A DNA stretch of 64,000 bases from Candidatus Epulonipiscium viviparus (GCF_030708075.1 NZ_CP117982.1:62001-126000); one strand, 5' to 3'; counted from the first letter of the stretch, positions 1 to 10,389 are shown. Numbers and translations are program-made. The notes: generated from the sequence alone by a model not told the origin.

Positions 1-1
1 C

Positions 2-3000
2 GCAAAAGATATTGCTGGAAATAAGGCCGAACCGAAAGAAGTAGAAGTAGTGGTTAAGGCTGTAGCGGATGACGAAAAGCCTGTGATTACGTTTACATTT
101 AGCGGATACAAGTATGGCAAAGAGGAAACACCAGGAGAGCCTCAGACATTTAGTAGCGCTAATCCGTATCCTGACGGGGAAACTATGTTTACGATGTTTG
201 AGAGCATGACTCAAGGAGATATTATTACGGTTACAACAAACGTCACAGACAATATCTCAAAAGATGTTGAACTGACCTGGGAAGTACGCGAGAATAAAAT
301 TACTGAACCTGTGATTACTCTTGAAAAATTGGAAGATATCACCAAAAAGAAAGGCAATTACTTTGTAACTTTCACCGCAACTGATGATGCCGGAAATACT
401 GCAGAAATGATTGTTAAGCTAACTGTGAAAGAATATGTTCCTGTAAAATTCGTATATAATGGAAAGACGTATAACGAGGTTACGAATGAAATAGAGCACA
501 AGTTGAATGTAGGAATGCCATACGCACCGACGATCGAAATTATTGAAGATTCACTAAACCAATTTACGTATTCTGCCACTAAGGTAGGCGGCGGTGAGAT
601 TTTGACACCTGCTACTGGAAAGATGACTGACCTTCCAAAGGCGATCACTGACATCAACACTGCGTTGGGAGCTCCAGCAGTTGGAGATAAGTTTACTGTG
701 AAATTTGTAACAAAGGCATACAATGTGCCAGACCAAACTTTTAATATAGCATTGGAATATGTGGCGGCTGGTGTGGATACAACTGTACCTCAAATAGCAG
801 TAAACGATGGAACCACTGAGCATACTGACGACTTTACTGTGAAAGTGAAGAAAGACGGCGCAATTCCAACTCTTACGGCAACAGCTATGGACGGCACAGA
901 TAATGTTACTGCGGATATCAAAACTACTGTGACGAAGAACGGCGAAGCATTTACAGCTGGAGTAGCAGGAATCACTAGTGCGGAAGAAGCAACTTATGTA
1001 ATAACTTATACTGTAAGCGATGGAACCAACAACGATACGTTGAACGTAACAATACATGTGGATGCCACGGGGCCGGTGATTACGTTTAAAGCAGAAGGAC
1101 TGAAGCAAGGGGCTGGCAATGCGGCGACGTCGTTTGAATTTATATCAAATAAATTGGGAGAGAAGCCGAGTGCGGTATTTAATTTGGCAGACACATTCCC
1201 GTATACCATTACCGCAAAAGATGAAGTGGACGGAGCTGTAACTTATAAGTATGAAGTACACGATGAGAGAGGCGTTACCAAATTTGAGGATATGATGGCC
1301 GTTATGAATAAGGCAGGAAACTACCGAGTTACGATAACTTCAACAGACGAAGTTGGCAACGAAACTTCTATGGCAGTGATGTTGTATTCGCAAGAATTTG
1401 AGAAGGCAGAAGTTTCCTACGGTGGAGCGGCGATGGCAGCGGGAGATACTAAGAGCGTAACGATCGCGCCTGCAGATGTGGGTGCGTACAATCCAACTTT
1501 ATCTGTATCGGATGGAGCTTTGAGATGGGCAAAATATTCGATAACTAAAAATGGTACAGAGATAACTCCGGTAACGACGATGCCACAAGCAACTGTTGGG
1601 GATGAAATAGTCGCAAATACAACCGACGCAGTAGCGGCAATCAAAGCTGCAGTAGCGGGAGCAAAAAATGGGGATCAAATTGTAGTGAATTTAGAAGTTG
1701 TGGACTGGTTCTTATATACTGATAAAGCACCTGCAAAATACACGATCAACATTTCGATAGGTACAGAAGTAGATCTAACTAAACCAACGATAGCTATTAA
1801 CGAGAATACTGCCGACTACATGATCTACAAGTATAAAGGTCAGGGATTAACTCAGGGGGTTGTTGCCACCGACAATGTGGATGGCGATTTAACAGCAGAT
1901 AAATTTAAGGGAGAAGACGCCGGAATCTATAGAAATGTTAAGATTAATGGCGAAGCACTAGCAGAAGAGAAAGTATCGAAAGCAGATTTGGCGGCTAAGT
2001 ATAACTACGATGAAGTTGGTGTTTATGAATTTGGATATACCGCAAAGGACAGCTCCGCAAATGAGGCAACAATTAACACACTAGCAATCGTTAGCCCTGC
2101 AGCAGGGGACAGCGCGCCTGCAATCACTGTGGGTGGCAAAACTCCGACGTATCCGATTACAAAAGCTGTAGCGCTTCCAGAGGTAGAAGCTGGAAAAGTG
2201 TTCACGCCACCTGCAATAGAAACTACCGGGTTGTTGAAGATATATGTGATAAAAAATAACGAAGTGATTAATTATAACATCACAAATACAGAGTTAGGCG
2301 ACCTTGCCAAAACAGCAGGAGAATACACGATTGTGTATACGGCAAAAGACGCAACGGGAACAGCGATGTATGTACATTCATTAAAAGTAACCGGAGACGT
2401 TTTACCGCCGATAGATCCGATTCCTCCAACAACCGATAAAGAAGCTCCGACTGTCAACTTTACAGATTATAAAGGAACAATCGTGACGAATGTCAACCAA
2501 AATCAGACAGTACAAGTGGGTGGAGCGGTATCATTACCACAAGGATATAAAGCAACAGACAAAGTGGATGGAAACGTACCGGTAAAAGTGAAAGCGACAC
2601 GAGAGTATAATGGCTTAACAATGCCATATTTAGGAGAACTCAAAAATATTTCGAAATACATGGGCAACTACGAAATAGTTTATAGCGCGGTGGATAAGGC
2701 AGGAAACGAAGCTGTTCCGAAAGTGATCACCATTGCAGTTATCGATACGCTAGCTCCGCAATTTGGATATACCGGAGAGACAGAATTTGAAACAGAAGCG
2801 GGATCAGATTTCATAGTTCCTGATATCACAACAGCAACAGATAATAAAGATGGTACAGTTAAAGTAGTCAGAACGATTACCAAAAATGGTAGTGCCTACA
2901 ACGGAGATTTCGAAGAGATCACCAAAACTGCTGGAAAATATGTAATAACGCATAACGCAGTGGACTCTGTGGGTAATATCGCGCCACCGCTAGTTCTAAC

Positions 3001-4762
3001 GATAGACGTAAAAGCTGCAGTGGTTCCGGTTACAGATACGACGCCACCAGTAATTACAGTAAACGATTCTAAAGGAGGAAAAACGCTTTCGTCAACAACG
3101 AACGCATGGACGACAACGCCAGTAGGAACTCCAAATAAGCCAGCGGAAATGTCGCCTGGAATTAGCGGAAGTGATGGCAAAATGTATTATCCTCCTGTTG
3201 CGAAAAATAATGTAGCGCGAAATTTCTTTGAAAACTTAGATTTAGAATTTGCGGCGGTGGATGAAAAAGACGGCGAAGTGGAAGTGAAATTTGCGGGGAT
3301 ATCAAACTGGGGCTGGAACAGTACTGGAGGAAAATATACTGCAACTCCTAGAACCCTCGATACCATTATGAACTTCTCAGGAACGTATAGTCTTTATTAT
3401 ACAGCGACCGACGAGGCCGGCAATGTGGCCATGATAGAAATCATACTGGCGGTTAACGATAACGTTGCTCCGGCAATTTACTATAACGAACGATTAACCA
3501 ATGAAGGAGAGATTGTAGAACTTAGTCATTTTGTAGGTGATAAATTGGATATTACAGTTAGAGCTATGGACCCATTAGGCGGATTGAGAACAGACAAAGA
3601 CGACAGCGACCCGGCTTGGAATGGTAACGACGGATTTAGAACGACAATTACGAAAAACGGCGAAGCATTTGGACTCGGAGTAAATGGCATTACGAGAGAA
3701 CCGGGCACTTATTTAATTACGTACCAAGCGCAAGACTGGTACCAAATGACAACATTCTTTGTACGCATAGCAGTAGAAGAGAAGTTACCAGAAGCAAATG
3801 GCGACTTTACAAACAAGATTGCGGTAAACAATAAATTAATGAAAGCATTAGCAAACGAATTCTATTTGGGATCTACACCAGAAAAGCATATGAACGATGA
3901 CGGATTTGTAGATGGAGACAAAATAAAGGCACAATTTAACGAAATGGACAAAGAATTGAGCTTGCCTGGATATGGCATCAAAGAAGTTGAAGGATTAAAT
4001 GCACTAACAAATACAGGTGAATATATTTTCGAAGGTCTAACAGTTTTGGATCTAGCATTTAATGAGCTACGCAATATTACAGAATTTGATAGCGTAGCGG
4101 ACACAGTTTCGGAGCTATATATCAACGACAACAATATACAAGTACTAGATTTATCAGCGTATACGTCATTACTAAGACCTGGGAAAACACCTAAGATAGA
4201 TATATCAAACAACCCGATTACGGTAATTAACTGGCCAGACGTGGCATCATCAAGAAGTGCGGTGAGTGCAATATCGGGAGAACCGGAAAATTTTGGAATT
4301 GTAATCGATACTTTGGATCTATCAGGAACTAACATCGGCGAGACGGTATCATATGCAAGAACAACAAGCATGGCGCCATTGACACGCGAAGATGTTGTAC
4401 CAACTTTTATAGCAACTGGACTAGAAAACTTGATCTTAGCAAATATGGAATATCTAAATACATTAGCAGGACTATATCGATTCGAAAATTTGAAAGCAAT
4501 AACGATCGATGCGAAACTACTGTTAAATGATGCAAATGTCGAGATGCTTGCAGCGGTGGAAGGTTTGGATATTACTGTCGTGAATATAGCGGACTTAGAT
4601 GAGGTAGATATTGAGAAAGTAAATGATATAATCGATCAATTGGCATCAGGCGAGGCGCGTAATCGATTCTCAAAAGGTACGGATACTGAAAACACGGCAA
4701 TTGCGAAGAAAACTTTTATTAACACAGCTTGGAGTAACATTAAAAATTGGTTCAAATCTTAA
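2..4762 (+). CDS. Giant Ig-repeat / leucine-rich-repeat surface protein, 5' end outside window
   Basis: This is the 3' part of a large extracellular protein. The frame is open to the left edge: codons before the GTG at 50 read AKDIAGN and on, a typical end of an Ig-like domain, so 50 is not the start. The visible part holds about eight Ig-like/HYR-type domains, each opening with a D-x-x-x-P-x-I/V motif (for example DTTPPVITVND, DNVAPAIYYNE) and closing with an 'A-x-D-x-A/V-G-N' strand. Near 3970-4560 come leucine-rich repeats (LTVLDLAFNEL, VSELYINDNNIQ, IDTLDLSGTNI). The protein ends in a basic amphipathic tail (NIKNWFKS) resembling the ends of the two other giants here. No LPXTG or SLH domain is seen. 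An adhesin or cell-surface scaffold role is inferred from architecture only. Confidence 0.85.
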   Translation, partial: AKDIAGNKAEPKEVEVVVKAVADDEKPVITFTFSGYKYGKEETPGEPQTFSSANPYPDGETMFTMFESMTQGDIITVTTNVTDNISKDVELTWEVRENKITEPVITLEKLEDITKKKGNYFVTFTATDDAGNTAEMIVKLTVKEYVPVKFVYNGKTYNEVTNEIEHKLNVGMPYAPTIEIIEDSLNQFTYSATKVGGGEILTPATGKMTDLPKAITDINTALGAPAVGDKFTVKFVTKAYNVPDQTFNIALEYVAAGVDTTVPQIAVNDGTTEHTDDFTVKVKKDGAIPTLTATAMDGTDNVTADIKTTVTKNGEAFTAGVAGITSAEEATYVITYTVSDGTNNDTLNVTIHVDATGPVITFKAEGLKQGAGNAATSFEFISNKLGEKPSAVFNLADTFPYTITAKDEVDGAVTYKYEVHDERGVTKFEDMMAVMNKAGNYRVTITSTDEVGNETSMAVMLYSQEFEKAEVSYGGAAMAAGDTKSVTIAPADVGAYNPTLSVSDGALRWAKYSITKNGTEITPVTTMPQATVGDEIVANTTDAVAAIKAAVAGAKNGDQIVVNLEVVDWFLYTDKAPAKYTINISIGTEVDLTKPTIAINENTADYMIYKYKGQGLTQGVVATDNVDGDLTADKFKGEDAGIYRNVKINGEALAEEKVSKADLAAKYNYDEVGVYEFGYTAKDSSANEATINTLAIVSPAAGDSAPAITVGGKTPTYPITKAVALPEVEAGKVFTPPAIETTGLLKIYVIKNNEVINYNITNTELGDLAKTAGEYTIVYTAKDATGTAMYVHSLKVTGDVLPPIDPIPPTTDKEAPTVNFTDYKGTIVTNVNQNQTVQVGGAVSLPQGYKATDKVDGNVPVKVKATREYNGLTMPYLGELKNISKYMGNYEIVYSAVDKAGNEAVPKVITIAVIDTLAPQFGYTGETEFETEAGSDFIVPDITTATDNKDGTVKVVRTITKNGSAYNGDFEEITKTAGKYVITHNAVDSVGNIAPPLVLTIDVKAAVVPVTDTTPPVITVNDSKGGKTLSSTTNAWTTTPVGTPNKPAEMSPGISGSDGKMYYPPVAKNNVARNFFENLDLEFAAVDEKDGEVEVKFAGISNWGWNSTGGKYTATPRTLDTIMNFSGTYSLYYTATDEAGNVAMIEIILAVNDNVAPAIYYNERLTNEGEIVELSHFVGDKLDITVRAMDPLGGLRTDKDDSDPAWNGNDGFRTTITKNGEAFGLGVNGITREPGTYLITYQAQDWYQMTTFFVRIAVEEKLPEANGDFTNKIAVNNKLMKALANEFYLGSTPEKHMNDDGFVDGDKIKAQFNEMDKELSLPGYGIKEVEGLNALTNTGEYIFEGLTVLDLAFNELRNITEFDSVADTVSELYINDNNIQVLDLSAYTSLLRPGKTPKIDISNNPITVINWPDVASSRSAVSAISGEPENFGIVIDTLDLSGTNIGETVSYARTTSMAPLTREDVVPTFIATGLENLILANMEYLNTLAGLYRFENLKAITIDAKLLLNDANVEMLAAVEGLDITVVNIADLDEVDIEKVNDIIDQLASGEARNRFSKGTDTENTAIAKKTFINTAWSNIKNWFKS

Positions 4763-4772
4763 TTAACAGACT

Positions 4773-4802
4773 GACTTCTTCTTCGGGAGAAGTCTTTTTT
4801 TT
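4773..4802 (+). terminator. Rho-independent terminator of the Ig/LRR gene
   Basis: A perfect 7-bp stem GACTTCT / AGAAGTC encloses an 8-nt loop and is followed by a run of eight T residues, 10 bp after the stop codon. Confidence 0.9.
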
Positions 4803-4876
4803 ATGTGCAAAGAGCTAGTACCGCTGCAAAGCTTTGGCTAAAAGGTGCTGTAAGTGTAAAACATGGCAAAATGGTA

Positions 4877-4905
4877 TTGACTAATGGGGTTTATTAAATT
4901 ATACT
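4877..4905 (+). promoter_or_regulatory. Sigma-A promoter of the marR-ABC operon
   Basis: TTGACT at 4877-4882 and TATACT at 4900-4905 are separated by exactly 17 bp. Transcription would start near 4912, about 38 bp before the regulator's ATG. Confidence 0.8.
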
Positions 4906-4916
4906 TAACACAGTTA
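4906..4916 (+). promoter_or_regulatory. Possible MarR autoregulatory operator
   Basis: A small inverted repeat, TAAC-ACA-GTTA, lies directly over the expected transcription start, where a MarR-type repressor would bind. A partly similar ACAGGGTTAG follows about 12 bp later. The half-sites are short, so this is only a candidate. Confidence 0.3.
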
Positions 4917-4949
4917 GTGATAAACAGGGTTAGCTAAAGGAGGAAAACT

Positions 4950-5414
4950 ATGGCTACAGAACAAGAAATTGCACACGTACATAAACTCATGCATGAGAAT
5001 CATCCGAAAGTAGTTTTTGATAAAATGAAAAGTGATTCTGAGGGTGCCTTCGCGGTGTTGAGATTTTTAAATAGATCGGGAGGAAACGTCAGATCCAAAG
5101 ACATCAGCCAGGTGTTGCACGTTAGCACGGCGAGAATGACGGTTATCTTGCGAAAGTTATATGATAAAAAGTTGATCACCAAGGTGCAAAATGTAAAGGA
5201 CGGCCGATCTAGCTTGATTGCATTAACCGATGAAGGCCGAAACACGATAAATAAGTTGCATCAGCAAATGGACCAAACGATAGGCAAAATAATCGATGAA
5301 GTTGGTATGGCAGAGGTGGAGAAAGTCTTTTATGTTTTGGGCAGAATGCGAGAGCTAAATCAAGAGCAAGAGCAAGAGATTTTGAATGTTTGCACTGCTT
5401 CTGATAAAGCATAA
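4950..5414 (+). CDS. MarR-family transcriptional regulator
   Basis: A 154-residue winged-helix regulator of the size usual for MarR. The helix-turn-helix covers about residues 47-78 (VRSKDISQVLHVSTARMTVIL). The wing carries the family's D-x-R-x-x-x-[LI]-x-L-T-x-x-G pattern (DGRSSLIALTDEG, about 84-96), flanked by the N- and C-terminal dimerisation helices. A perfect AAAGGAGG lies 6 nt before the ATG. It is the first gene of a three-gene operon with two ABC exporter subunits: the next gene starts 21 bp after its stop. By analogy with similar MarR-ABC operons it probably represses the operon until an exported toxic compound is sensed. The ligand cannot be told from sequence. Confidence 0.9.
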   Translation: MATEQEIAHVHKLMHENHPKVVFDKMKSDSEGAFAVLRFLNRSGGNVRSKDISQVLHVSTARMTVILRKLYDKKLITKVQNVKDGRSSLIALTDEGRNTINKLHQQMDQTIGKIIDEVGMAEVEKVFYVLGRMRELNQEQEQEILNVCTASDKA

Positions 5415-5435
5415 AATTATAAATGGAGGGAAATC

Positions 5436-7181
5436 ATGCAAAAAATTTTAAAGGAATTGAGACCAAAGGATTGGGGATTTATAGCGATTGTATTTGTCCT
5501 GACGTGCGTTCAGATTTGGTTAGACCTAAAAATTCCAGAGTACATGTCTGGGATCACGATGTTGGTTCAAACCGAGGGAAGCGCCATGGGGGAGATTTTG
5601 CTCACGGGATTATTAATGCTACTATGCTCGTTTGGGGGCCTGATACTTGCAGTGGCCGTTTCCGTTGTCGCATCATACATATCTGCAACGTTTTCGTTTA
5701 ATGTACGCGGGAAAATTTTTAATAAGGTTATGTCCTTTTCGATGAAGGAAATCAATGAATTCTCAGCAGCGAGTCTTATAACCAGAACTACTAACGACAT
5801 TACGCAAGTTCAGATGCTTATTGTAATGGGTATGCAAGCTCTTATCCGTGCGCCGCTTATGGCTGGGTGGGCTATATACAAGATTGCGGGGAACAATACG
5901 GTTTGGACAGTTGCGACTGTTGTTGCGGTATTTATACTATTGCTTATAGTAGGAAAATGTATTCAGCTTGCGGTACCAAAGTTTACACAATTACAGGAGC
6001 TTACCGATGGGATCAACCGCGTAACGAAAGAAAACATCGATGGGCTTAGCGTAATTAGAGCGTATAACGCCGAAAGCCATCAGCAAGCAAAATTTAAAAT
6101 TGCCAACGATAAATTAACAGACGTAAATATTTATACAACAAGAGTGATGTCAATATTGAAGCCAACAGTTCAAGGGACTAGTAACTTTTTGGTATTGGCG
6201 ATATATTTCTTAGGAGCGGTGATGATCAATGCTGCAATGGGGATGGATAAAATGGTTCTGTTTTCTGACATGGTAGTATTTTCCTCTTACGCAGTACAAG
6301 TGATAATGTCGTTTATGATGCTGGTAATGGTCTTTATGATGTTACCGAGAGCGAGCGTTTCTGCCAAGAGGATAGCGGAGGTTTTAAATACAGATGCGTC
6401 GATAGTTTCTGGAACTGTGGAAGAAGGAGAAAAAGATAAAGAGGGCGAGATCGAGTTTAAAAACGTAAGCTTTCAGTATGGCAACGGGCAAGACTACGTG
6501 CTAAAAGATATCAGTTTTACAGCAAAGGCGGGAGAAACGGTTGCGTTTATTGGCTCTACTGGTTGTGGAAAAAGCACGCTAGTCAATTTGGTGCCAAGAT
6601 TTTACGATGTTAGCGACGGGGAAGTTTTGGTAAATGGGGTTGATGTACGCAACTATCAGAAGACGGCATTAAATAATTTGATTGGATATGTATCGCAAAA
6701 GGCAATACTGTTTTCGGGAACCATTTCTGAAAATGTCAGCTATGGGGGTGAATTTGATCAAGATGCATTAGCAGATGCGGTAGAAATAGCACAAGCAAAA
6801 GATTTTGTGGCGGCCCTCGAAGATGCGCACAACGGTAGAGTATCGCAAGGTGGCTCAAATTTCTCTGGTGGGCAAAAGCAAAGACTGTCAATCGCACGTG
6901 CAATATATAAGAAACCACCGATTCTGATTTTTGACGACTCATTTAGCGCACTAGACTATAAGACGGATCGCGTCCTTAGAAATGCATTAGAGCAAACGTG
7001 CAAAGGTGCGACCAGGCTAATTGTTGGGCAGCGAATTGGCACAATCCGAGACTGCGATAAAATTATCGTTTTAGACGATGGAGCGATCGCTGGAATGGGC
7101 ACACATTCCCAGCTTTTGGAAACTTGCGAAGTATATAAGCAAATAGCGCTATCACAGTTGTCAGAGGAGGAATTAGCATGA
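5436..7181 (+). CDS. Heterodimeric ABC exporter subunit with degenerate ATP site
   Basis: A 581-residue half-transporter: about six transmembrane helices (residues 15-305) fused to an ATPase domain. Visible motifs are Walker A GSTGCGKST (373-381), signature FSGGQ (476-480) and Walker B ILIFD (496-500). The catalytic Glu after Walker B is Asp501, and the switch His is Gln532 (VGQRIGT). These substitutions mark the subunit that supplies the non-hydrolysing site in TM287/288, BmrCD and LmrCD-type heterodimers, so the partner is the next gene. A GGAGGG site precedes the ATG. The stop overlaps the next start (ATGA at 7178-7181), suggesting coupled translation. The likely role is export of drugs or other amphiphiles; the substrate is unknown. 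Confidence 0.92.
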   Translation: MQKILKELRPKDWGFIAIVFVLTCVQIWLDLKIPEYMSGITMLVQTEGSAMGEILLTGLLMLLCSFGGLILAVAVSVVASYISATFSFNVRGKIFNKVMSFSMKEINEFSAASLITRTTNDITQVQMLIVMGMQALIRAPLMAGWAIYKIAGNNTVWTVATVVAVFILLLIVGKCIQLAVPKFTQLQELTDGINRVTKENIDGLSVIRAYNAESHQQAKFKIANDKLTDVNIYTTRVMSILKPTVQGTSNFLVLAIYFLGAVMINAAMGMDKMVLFSDMVVFSSYAVQVIMSFMMLVMVFMMLPRASVSAKRIAEVLNTDASIVSGTVEEGEKDKEGEIEFKNVSFQYGNGQDYVLKDISFTAKAGETVAFIGSTGCGKSTLVNLVPRFYDVSDGEVLVNGVDVRNYQKTALNNLIGYVSQKAILFSGTISENVSYGGEFDQDALADAVEIAQAKDFVAALEDAHNGRVSQGGSNFSGGQKQRLSIARAIYKKPPILIFDDSFSALDYKTDRVLRNALEQTCKGATRLIVGQRIGTIRDCDKIIVLDDGAIAGMGTHSQLLETCEVYKQIALSQLSEEELA

Positions 7182-9046
7182 AAAAAGAGGAGTATGAATT
7201 TGGAGCATATAAGAATCAAGGCGGTGGCGGGGTTCCCGGCCCAGGCGGTGGCGGCGGAAAAGGCCCCGGAAGAGGATTTTCACATGGAGAAAAGCCCAAA
7301 AATTTTAAAGCAATCACAATAAAAATACTCGATTATATGAGTTCGTATAAATGGATATTGCTCATTGCGATAGGCTTCTCATTTATCGCATCTGTCTTTA
7401 CGGTGTTTGGGCCGCAAGTTCTCTCGAGAGTTACGGATGCCATCTCAGAAGGGATGAATACCACGATAGACATGGGAAAAATCTTGGGCTTATGCGGTTC
7501 ACTTGCACTGATTTATGTGATAAATTACGTATTGTCGGTCTGGCAAGGATTTATGCTAGCAGACACGATGCAGAGAGCGGCACAAAACTTACGCAAGGAC
7601 ATTGCAGCGAAAATAAATAAACTACCGATGAAATATTTTTATAAGACAACCAAGGGCGATGTATTATCGAGGGTAACCAACGATGTCGATACAATAGGGC
7701 GTTCGCTCTCCCATTCAATTGGATCATTTATAAGTGCAGTAACGCTATTTGTGGGGGCAATCATAATGATGGTGCTGACAAATATACTGTTAGCGATAGT
7801 GGCGATCTTATCGGCAACAATCGGTTTTGTATTCATGAAAAAAGTAATGAAGATGTCGCAACAACATTTTAGAAATCAACAAAAAACTTTGGGGATGCTA
7901 AACGGACATATCGAAGAAATGTTCGCAGGACACACAGTCGTAAGAGCATACAATGGCGAGACAGAAGCAGTGAGAATATTTGATGAATATAACACCACTT
8001 TAAAAACAACAGCGTTTACGGCGCAAGCACTTTCGGGGTTGATGATGCCGGTAATGGGATTTATTGGAAACTTTGGATACGTATGCGTATGTGTAACAGG
8101 AGCGCTTATGGCGTCAGCGGACATGATAAGTTTTGGAGTAATAGTAGCCTTTATGCTATACATAAGATTATTTACGCAACCGCTAAATCAGATGGCCCAG
8201 TCGATGCAAAACCTTCAATCGGGGGCAGCGGCGGCAGAGAGGGTATTTGCCTTTTTGGAAGAGGAGGAGTTAGAAAAGGAAACAGATAAAACAGCGACCG
8301 TGGAAGAGCAAGCACAAGGCGAAGTAGAATTTAGAAATGTAGAATTTGGTTACCTACCAGAAAAGACAATCATCCACGACTTTAGCTTTACCGCAAAGCC
8401 GGGGAAAAAAATAGCAATAGTAGGGCCAACTGGTGCCGGCAAAACGACGATTGTAAATTTGCTAATGAGATTTTATGAAATAAACAAAGGCGAAATTCTC
8501 ATCGATGGTATAAGCATCCAGGATTTGAAGCGAGAAGATGTGCATTCGCAATTTTGTATGGTGCTTCAAGACACATGGCTGTTTGAGGGAACTTTGAGAG
8601 AAAACTTAGTCTATACAACAGAAGGAGTAACAGAAGAAGATCTAAAAAAAGCAATCAAAGCGGTAGGGCTATATCACTTTGTTAAAACGCTACCGCAAGG
8701 TTATAACACAATCTTAAACGACCACATCAACCTATCAGAGGGACAAAAGCAGCAAATCACAATAGCAAGAGCGATACTAGCCGACCGAAAGATGTTGATA
8801 TTAGATGAGGCGACATCGTCAGTGGATACAAGAACGGAGCAAATAATTCAATCGGCGATGGACGAATTGATGAAGGGGCGCACCAGCTTTGTAATAGCGC
8901 ATAGGCTTTCGACAATAAAGAATGCAGATACAATATTGGTGGTAAAAGATGGAGATATAATAGAGCAAGGGAATCACGAAGAGCTTTTAATGCAAAACGG
9001 TTTCTATGCAGATCTATATAATTCGCAATTCGATAAGACAGCATAA
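7178..9046 (+). CDS. Heterodimeric ABC exporter subunit with canonical catalytic residues
   Basis: A 622-residue half-transporter that pairs with the preceding gene. The N-terminus has a glycine/proline-rich cytoplasmic extension (residues 14-35), seen in many Firmicutes members of this family. It is followed by about six membrane helices (residues 55-345) and the ATPase domain: Walker A GPTGAGKTT (416-424), Q-loop in MVLQDTWLF, signature LSEGQ (519-523), Walker B ILDE with catalytic Glu544, and switch His575 (IAHRLST). The signature has Glu for the usual second Gly, as expected for the subunit whose signature faces the partner's degenerate site. It overlaps the upstream gene by 4 nt and ends the operon at a terminator. 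Confidence 0.92.
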   Translation: MKKEEYEFGAYKNQGGGGVPGPGGGGGKGPGRGFSHGEKPKNFKAITIKILDYMSSYKWILLIAIGFSFIASVFTVFGPQVLSRVTDAISEGMNTTIDMGKILGLCGSLALIYVINYVLSVWQGFMLADTMQRAAQNLRKDIAAKINKLPMKYFYKTTKGDVLSRVTNDVDTIGRSLSHSIGSFISAVTLFVGAIIMMVLTNILLAIVAILSATIGFVFMKKVMKMSQQHFRNQQKTLGMLNGHIEEMFAGHTVVRAYNGETEAVRIFDEYNTTLKTTAFTAQALSGLMMPVMGFIGNFGYVCVCVTGALMASADMISFGVIVAFMLYIRLFTQPLNQMAQSMQNLQSGAAAAERVFAFLEEEELEKETDKTATVEEQAQGEVEFRNVEFGYLPEKTIIHDFSFTAKPGKKIAIVGPTGAGKTTIVNLLMRFYEINKGEILIDGISIQDLKREDVHSQFCMVLQDTWLFEGTLRENLVYTTEGVTEEDLKKAIKAVGLYHFVKTLPQGYNTILNDHINLSEGQKQQITIARAILADRKMLILDEATSSVDTRTEQIIQSAMDELMKGRTSFVIAHRLSTIKNADTILVVKDGDIIEQGNHEELLMQNGFYADLYNSQFDKTA

Positions 9047-9057
9047 AAAAATAACGA

Positions 9058-9085
9058 CGAGACTTCTTAGGGGGGTCTCGTTTTT
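9058..9085 (+). terminator. Terminator of the marR-ABC operon
   Basis: The stem CGAGAC / GTCTCG is followed by five T residues, 11 bp after the stop codon. Confidence 0.85.
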
Positions 9086-9093
9086 GTTGGAGT

Positions 9094-9120
9094 AAAAAAG
9101 ACCCCTAACTGGAGAGGTCT
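9094..9120 (-). terminator. Terminator of the GH-A-like hydrolase gene
   Basis: Read on the minus strand, AGACC and GGTCT pair around a partly paired loop and are followed by six T residues, a few bases past the stop at 9127. It sits back-to-back with the converging operon's terminator. Confidence 0.7.
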
Positions 9121-9126
9121 CAAAAC

Positions 9127-10389
9127 TTAAATATTGTTTACTGTATGTGTAAAAGTCTTTATATCGCCATTGGTCAAATACACCTCGGCTGCCCAAACGT
9201 CGCCAGTTTTCGTCATGACGCCGCCCTGCTGCCAATTGCATTTGAAATTCATGGTAAAACTTTCGTCATAGCAAATATAAACAAGTACGCCGTTTTCATA
9301 AAATTTCACATAATCGATTTTCTCGGGATACAGCGAGGCGATGCGAGGGAATCGCATTCCATTGTTGTGGATATGATCCTCTAGCCCCTGAAAATAAATT
9401 TGCTCATCTTCTGGTATTTTAGATTGCGCAATGCCCAACATTTGAGCCATACGAAAAGCAAAAAATTGGTCCTCACCCTTTGTGATCTCCCAATATGTCG
9501 GCACCTCCTGCTTGGTCATATTGTTATAATAGCCCCACGAAACGCTTTCCTCTTCGCACACAGTTAGCTGGCCGATTGCCTGCGAATCTTCGTTAATGAG
9601 AATCGGCTTATCGGGAGCGTATCTCTTAGCCAATTTAATATGGTTATATAATCGAGATCTCGATTCGCCGTTGCCATGAATTATGACTACATCGCTAGCC
9701 TTACACACCTCCTCATTTGTAAAGCCGCCCCCTCCACTGCAACCAACGGGGATGCCGTCACTGTAGAGTTTTGCCAAATGCAACAAAGCAACCATTCCCT
9801 GAGATTCATGAATAATAGGCATCTTCACAAAGCCGTTAATATTAAACTCGTTAGCGATTTCTATGATGATATTTTTATATCCTGTTGCCGCCAAAAACTT
9901 GGTCATATTTGTTACAATATTAATTACCGCCTGCGCTCCGTTAAGCTCCGTAATATTAGCCGCATAGAAATAGCTTACAATGACAATAATTCCCAGCTCA
10001 TCACAAGCCTCAATAATACGCATCAACCTATCTAAATACGCCTGATCAGTCGACGATCCATCCGCAGAATATGGATTATTTTTGAGATCCCCACCTGCAA
10101 TAGTAAAGCAATTTCCGCCACCTTGAAGACCTACCGTAATAGCCCGAAGACCTTTTTCGTACCATGCCGGTAGAGCTGCAATAAGCTCGTCCGTATTAGT
10201 ATTAGCGTCGAATGCCTTGCCATATCGATTAAACAGATGGCGGTTTTCGCTATCAAAAACACCTTGAATAAACCTTGCATTCATCAAGGTGCCGAGCATC
10301 TTTTCGTTAACATCAGAAATATCGCTATAAACTAATGCTTCATTAATAAAAAATTTCTGGCCCTGAATAGATAAAATTGTTTTGCCCAC
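9127..10389 (-). CDS. Clan GH-A-like glycoside hydrolase (GH5-type fold)
   Basis: A TIM-barrel protein with the two catalytic glutamates expected of clan GH-A. With the start chosen here (420 residues) they are Glu181 in IEIANEFN (acid/base, after the conserved Asn) and Glu267 in ILINEDSQ (nucleophile). A beta-rich domain follows from about residue 350. There is no signal peptide, so it would act in the cytoplasm, perhaps on imported oligosaccharides. I chose the GTG at 10389 because AAGGAG lies 8 nt upstream of it; the in-frame ATG at 10422 has no ribosome-binding site and would place that site inside the gene. It is monocistronic between a promoter and a terminator. Substrate and exact family cannot be assigned by eye. 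Confidence 0.75.
   Translation of the reverse strand: MGKTILSIQGQKFFINEALVYSDISDVNEKMLGTLMNARFIQGVFDSENRHLFNRYGKAFDANTNTDELIAALPAWYEKGLRAITVGLQGGGNCFTIAGGDLKNNPYSADGSSTDQAYLDRLMRIIEACDELGIIVIVSYFYAANITELNGAQAVINIVTNMTKFLAATGYKNIIIEIANEFNINGFVKMPIIHESQGMVALLHLAKLYSDGIPVGCSGGGGFTNEEVCKASDVVIIHGNGESRSRLYNHIKLAKRYAPDKPILINEDSQAIGQLTVCEEESVSWGYYNNMTKQEVPTYWEITKGEDQFFAFRMAQMLGIAQSKIPEDEQIYFQGLEDHIHNNGMRFPRIASLYPEKIDYVKFYENGVLVYICYDESFTMNFKCNWQQGGVMTKTGDVWAAEVYLTNGDIKTFTHTVNNI

Noticed and set aside
50-52. GTG at 50 as the start of the first gene
   Set aside because: The frame is open to the window edge with Ig-domain-like sequence and no ribosome site precedes the GTG.
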